This document shows positions 5,765-6,937 of a stretch of DNA of 6,937 bases, one piece after another. The position numbers were made by a program, and so were the translations under genes. Positions within the stretch are counted from its first letter, which is position 1; every line of letters starts with the position of its first letter. The notes below the pieces were generated by a model. The model worked only from the letters and a program-made list of their open reading frames with translations, did not search any database and was not told the origin of the DNA. Source of the stretch: Desulfobacterales bacterium (lineage in GTDB: Bacteria > Desulfobacterota > Desulfobacteria > Desulfobacterales > RPRI01); contig JAGVOC010000132.1 of NCBI GenBank assembly GCA_020052975.1, positions 1 to 6,937 on the forward strand, given 5' to 3'.

Positions 5765-5791
5765 TTGATGGACTCATAAAAAGTCCATCAA
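5765..5791. repeat. 10-bp hairpin containing the TAAAAAGTC motif
   Basis: TTGATGGACT (5765-5774) pairs perfectly with AGTCCATCAA (5782-5791) around the loop CATAAAA. The core CTCATAAAAAGTC resembles CTCGTAAAAAGTC at 3213-3225 and the AT-rich repeat units at 2788 and 6005, suggesting a common repeat family. No T-run follows. Confidence 0.6.
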
Positions 5792-5919
5792 CAGGCCGAG
5801 GACCGATAAGCTCCGGCCCGGAGTGAGAGTGGAACCGCTTGACCGGAAAAGCGAGCGTCAAAACCGCAGCTTTTTGCGGGGTTAGTGAGCGAATACAAAA
5901 GGCCCAATTACCTTGCCGG

Positions 5920-5960
5920 GAAGATTCGCTGATCGCTTGCGCGGATTGCAGTGAATCTTC
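5920..5960. repeat. long imperfect hairpin
   Basis: GAAGATTCGCTG (5920-5931) pairs with CAGTGAATCTTC (5949-5960) over 12 positions with one G-U wobble. The 17-base interior (ATCGC ... GCGGAT) can extend the stem further. Confidence 0.6.
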
Positions 5961-5974
5961 AATTTACTTAAAGT

Positions 5975-6002
5975 GGCGGGAAAGGGGAAGCCCTTTCCCG
6001 CC
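5975..6002. repeat. perfect 12-bp GC-rich hairpin
   Basis: GGCGGGAAAGGG (5975-5986) pairs perfectly with CCCTTTCCCGCC (5991-6002) around a GAAG tetraloop. This is the strongest stem in the spacer. It is followed by A-rich rather than T-rich sequence on the plus strand, so it is not a standard intrinsic terminator for ptsI. Confidence 0.7.
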
Positions 6003-6004
6003 GA

Positions 6005-6038
6005 GTAAAAAGTCGTTTTATGACTTTTTACGAAGGTA
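6005..6038 (+). repeat. AT-rich inverted repeat that carries the smpB ribosome-binding site
   Basis: GTAAAAAGTC (6005-6014) and GACTTTTTAC (6022-6031) flank a 7-base loop, followed by GAAGGTA (6032-6038). This is the same module as at 2808-2781 on the other strand, ahead of the LOG gene. GAAGG at 6032-6036 lies 8 bases before the smpB TTG, so the repeat supplies the Shine-Dalgarno sequence. Confidence 0.75.
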
Positions 6039-6044
6039 TTAATA

Positions 6045-6503
6045 TTGGAAAAAGAGCGCTACAAAATAATCAGCGAAAACAGAAAAGCAAGGCACGACTA
6101 CTTCATAGAAGATGAATACGAAGCAGGCCTGGTGCTTCTTGGAACAGAAGTCAAATCACTCAGGCTTGGCCGTGCCAATCTGAAGGATTCATATGCTAAA
6201 ATCAGAAACGGGGAGGTTTTTGTTCATCAGATGCACATAGGGCCCTGTCCTTTCGCTTATTACGGTAACCACGATCCTTTAAGAACAAGAAAACTCCTCT
6301 TAAACAGGCAGGAAATAAACAAACTTTCTAGCAAGGTTAATGATAAAGGTCACTCCCTGATCCCTCTCAGGGTTTATTTTAAAAACGGAAAAGTAAAAAT
6401 ATCCATAGCCCTGGCAAAAGGTAAAAGACAGTACGACAAGCGGGAAGCCATTAAAAAACGCGATGAAAAAAGGGAGATGGACAGGACAAGAAGCGAGCGG
6501 TGA
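6045..6503 (+). CDS. smpB: SsrA-binding protein SmpB
   Basis: This 152-residue protein binds the tRNA-like domain of tmRNA and brings it to stalled ribosomes for trans-translation. Family blocks are all present: KIISENRKARHDYFI (7-21), GTEVKSLRLGRANLKDSYA (33-51), HIGPCPFAYYGNHDPLRTRKLL (block 64-85), and the basic C-terminal tail GKRQYDKREAIKKRD (126-140), which enters the empty mRNA channel. The start is TTG at 6045, chosen because GAAGG lies 8 bases upstream and the N-terminus then has the usual SmpB length; the first ATG is far inside the conserved protein. Its partner ssrA begins about 340 bases downstream. A rare start codon and a repeat-borne ribosome-binding site may keep expression low. 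Confidence 0.96.
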   Translation: MEKERYKIISENRKARHDYFIEDEYEAGLVLLGTEVKSLRLGRANLKDSYAKIRNGEVFVHQMHIGPCPFAYYGNHDPLRTRKLLLNRQEINKLSSKVNDKGHSLIPLRVYFKNGKVKISIALAKGKRQYDKREAIKKRDEKREMDRTRSER

Positions 6504-6514
6504 TATATCAATTT

Positions 6515-6761
6515 GTAACTACTCAGGAGTCAGAATTCAGGAGCCAGAATCCAGAATAGAAGCAGCGTATGCCGTAAGCTTCTTACCGACTTCTTCAAGT
6601 TGAAACATTAACTCCAAAGTATCACCACAACCAAGATCTTTCGCCAAAATTAAGTAGTACCAACATTATTCAAGAGAATCTTGCAGTCCCGAAAATCCTG
6701 GAAAAGGGTTTCCTTTTCATTCTGACTCCTGAATTCTGGATCCTGGCTTCTAAGTAGTTAC
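6515..6761 (-). mobile_element. MITE-like element 2 with terminal inverted repeats, carrying a decayed four-helix-bundle gene
   Basis: The ends (6515-6557 and the reverse complement of 6719-6761) share the outer GTAACTACT exactly and match at about 32 of 43 positions overall. Each end is a run of about five degenerate 7-base units of the type CAGGAGT / CAGAATT / CAGAATC. The interior encodes the C-terminal half of a four-helix-bundle family protein on the minus strand. No transposase is present. The right end stops 9 bases before the -35 box of the ssrA promoter. Confidence 0.6.
6537..6689 (-). pseudogene. decayed four-helix-bundle (S23 / 23S rRNA intervening-sequence protein family) gene, C-terminal half
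   Basis: The minus-strand frame from 6689 reads GLQDSLE, a TAA stop at 6668-6666, then CWYYLILAKDLGCGDTLEL and onward to QLEEVGKKLTAYAASIL, ending with TGA at 6539-6537. YYLILAKDLG and the EEVGKKLTAY helix match my recollection of helices three and four of this family (pattern GSLRES.YYLILAKDLGY, then QLEEVGRLL). The internal TAA sits where a polar residue codon is expected, and the first two helices are missing because the terminal repeat begins there. No start codon or ribosome-binding site is seen, so it is a remnant. It is the same family as the remnant at 3337 but the opposite half and opposite strand. Confidence 0.72.
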
Positions 6762-6770
6762 ACCAATGTC

Positions 6771-6799
6771 TTGACAAACAGCCCCTGCACGATTAGAAT
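6771..6799 (+). promoter_or_regulatory. sigma-70-like promoter of ssrA
   Basis: A perfect TTGACA (6771-6776) is followed after 17 bases by TAGAAT (6794-6799; 5 of 6 matches). Transcription would start near 6806, giving a precursor leader of about 35 bases removed by RNase P before the mature 5' end at 6841. The strong boxes suit an abundant RNA. Confidence 0.75.
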
Positions 6800-6840
6800 C
6801 AAGACAAGAAAAAATGCTCTTTTATAAAGTCTGCTCATTT

Positions 6841-6937
6841 GGGGGCGAAACGGCTTCGACGGGGATAAAGAAGCTTAGGCTGCATACCGAGCGCCTGTCG
6901 GCTCGTAAAAAAGACGGGAAATAAACATAATCGCAGA
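6841..6937 (+). ncRNA. ssrA: transfer-messenger RNA (tmRNA), 5' part, cut by the window end
   Basis: The sequence opens with GGGGGCGAAACGGCTTCGAC, the conserved 5' end of bacterial tmRNA: acceptor strand plus the start of the tRNA-like domain. It continues through the long helix region to ATAAACATAATC-GCA-GA. GCA at 6933-6935 is the likely resume codon, giving a tag peptide starting with Ala and then Asp or Glu (GA-). tmRNA is charged with alanine and, with SmpB, frees stalled ribosomes and tags the nascent chain for proteolysis. The tag, pseudoknots and 3' tRNA half lie outside the window. The 5' boundary at 6841 is inferred from family consensus. Confidence 0.95.

Larger units (their letters stand above)
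5656..6044 (+). other. hairpin-dense intergenic spacer between ptsI and smpB
   Basis: About 390 bases carry no credible gene. One frame is open over 5839-6042, but its product is Cys/Ser/Lys-rich, resembles no protein family I know, and coincides with strong inverted repeats. The spacer contains at least five separate hairpins (listed individually) and ends in the smpB ribosome-binding site. It could be a composite of intergenic repeats or a structured untranslated RNA. Confidence 0.7.

Noticed and set aside
5839..6042. 67-codon plus-strand frame between ptsI and smpB
   Set aside because: It covers several strong inverted repeats, has no ribosome-binding site, and its translation resembles no protein; its openness is probably chance.
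3308..6761. The two four-helix-bundle halves as one gene split by an inversion
   Set aside because: The halves are complementary and on opposite strands, which suggested this, but their flanking repeats have different unit lengths and sequences and each half is closed by its own inverted pair, so two independent insertions fit better.
6515..6761. CRISPR array
   Set aside because: The short CAGRAKY-like units are 7 bases, degenerate and without spacers.

Overview
The window looks like chromosomal DNA from an anaerobic Desulfobacterota-type bacterium (Desulfobacterales or relatives). This is inferred from the gene mix rather than from a search: a regulatory-style HPr/Enzyme I pair next to smpB and ssrA, a GAF-PAS-LuxR sensor, a thioredoxin-fold selenoprotein, and many intergenic hairpin repeats.

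Left part (1-3160), read leftward. The 5' end of an unidentified gene starts at 51. A gene-poor stretch of about 450 bases follows, holding one copy of a dispersed repeat. Then come three minus-strand genes, listed in transcription order: a small selenoprotein (3055-2828) that ordinary ORF calling misses because it contains two in-frame UGA codons; a LOG/TIGR00730-family nucleotide hydrolase (2753-2103); and a 526-residue GAF-PAS-coiled-coil-LuxR sensor (2099-519) starting 3 bases after the LOG stop. A sigma-70-like promoter at 3153-3125 fits the selenoprotein.

Right part (3250-6937), read rightward. HPr (3608-3889) and PTS Enzyme I (3898-5655) are followed by a roughly 390-base non-coding spacer packed with hairpins, then smpB (6045-6503, TTG start) and the first 97 bases of ssrA (tmRNA). 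SmpB and tmRNA work together in trans-translation. HPr and Enzyme I form the phosphoenolpyruvate phosphorelay; no sugar-specific EII component is in view.

Two decayed copies of a four-helix-bundle gene (23S rRNA intervening-sequence protein / S23 family) lie in intergenic spacers. Each sits inside a 226-247 bp element whose ends are inverted arrays of degenerate 7-8 bp tandem units. One lies between a likely promoter and HPr, the other between smpB and the ssrA promoter. Two further dispersed repeat families link distant spacers, and one of them supplies the smpB ribosome-binding site.

The strongest unusual observation is the two-UGA selenoprotein. Both UGAs are followed, after exactly 14 bases, by a small hairpin with G in its loop, as expected for bacterial SECIS elements.
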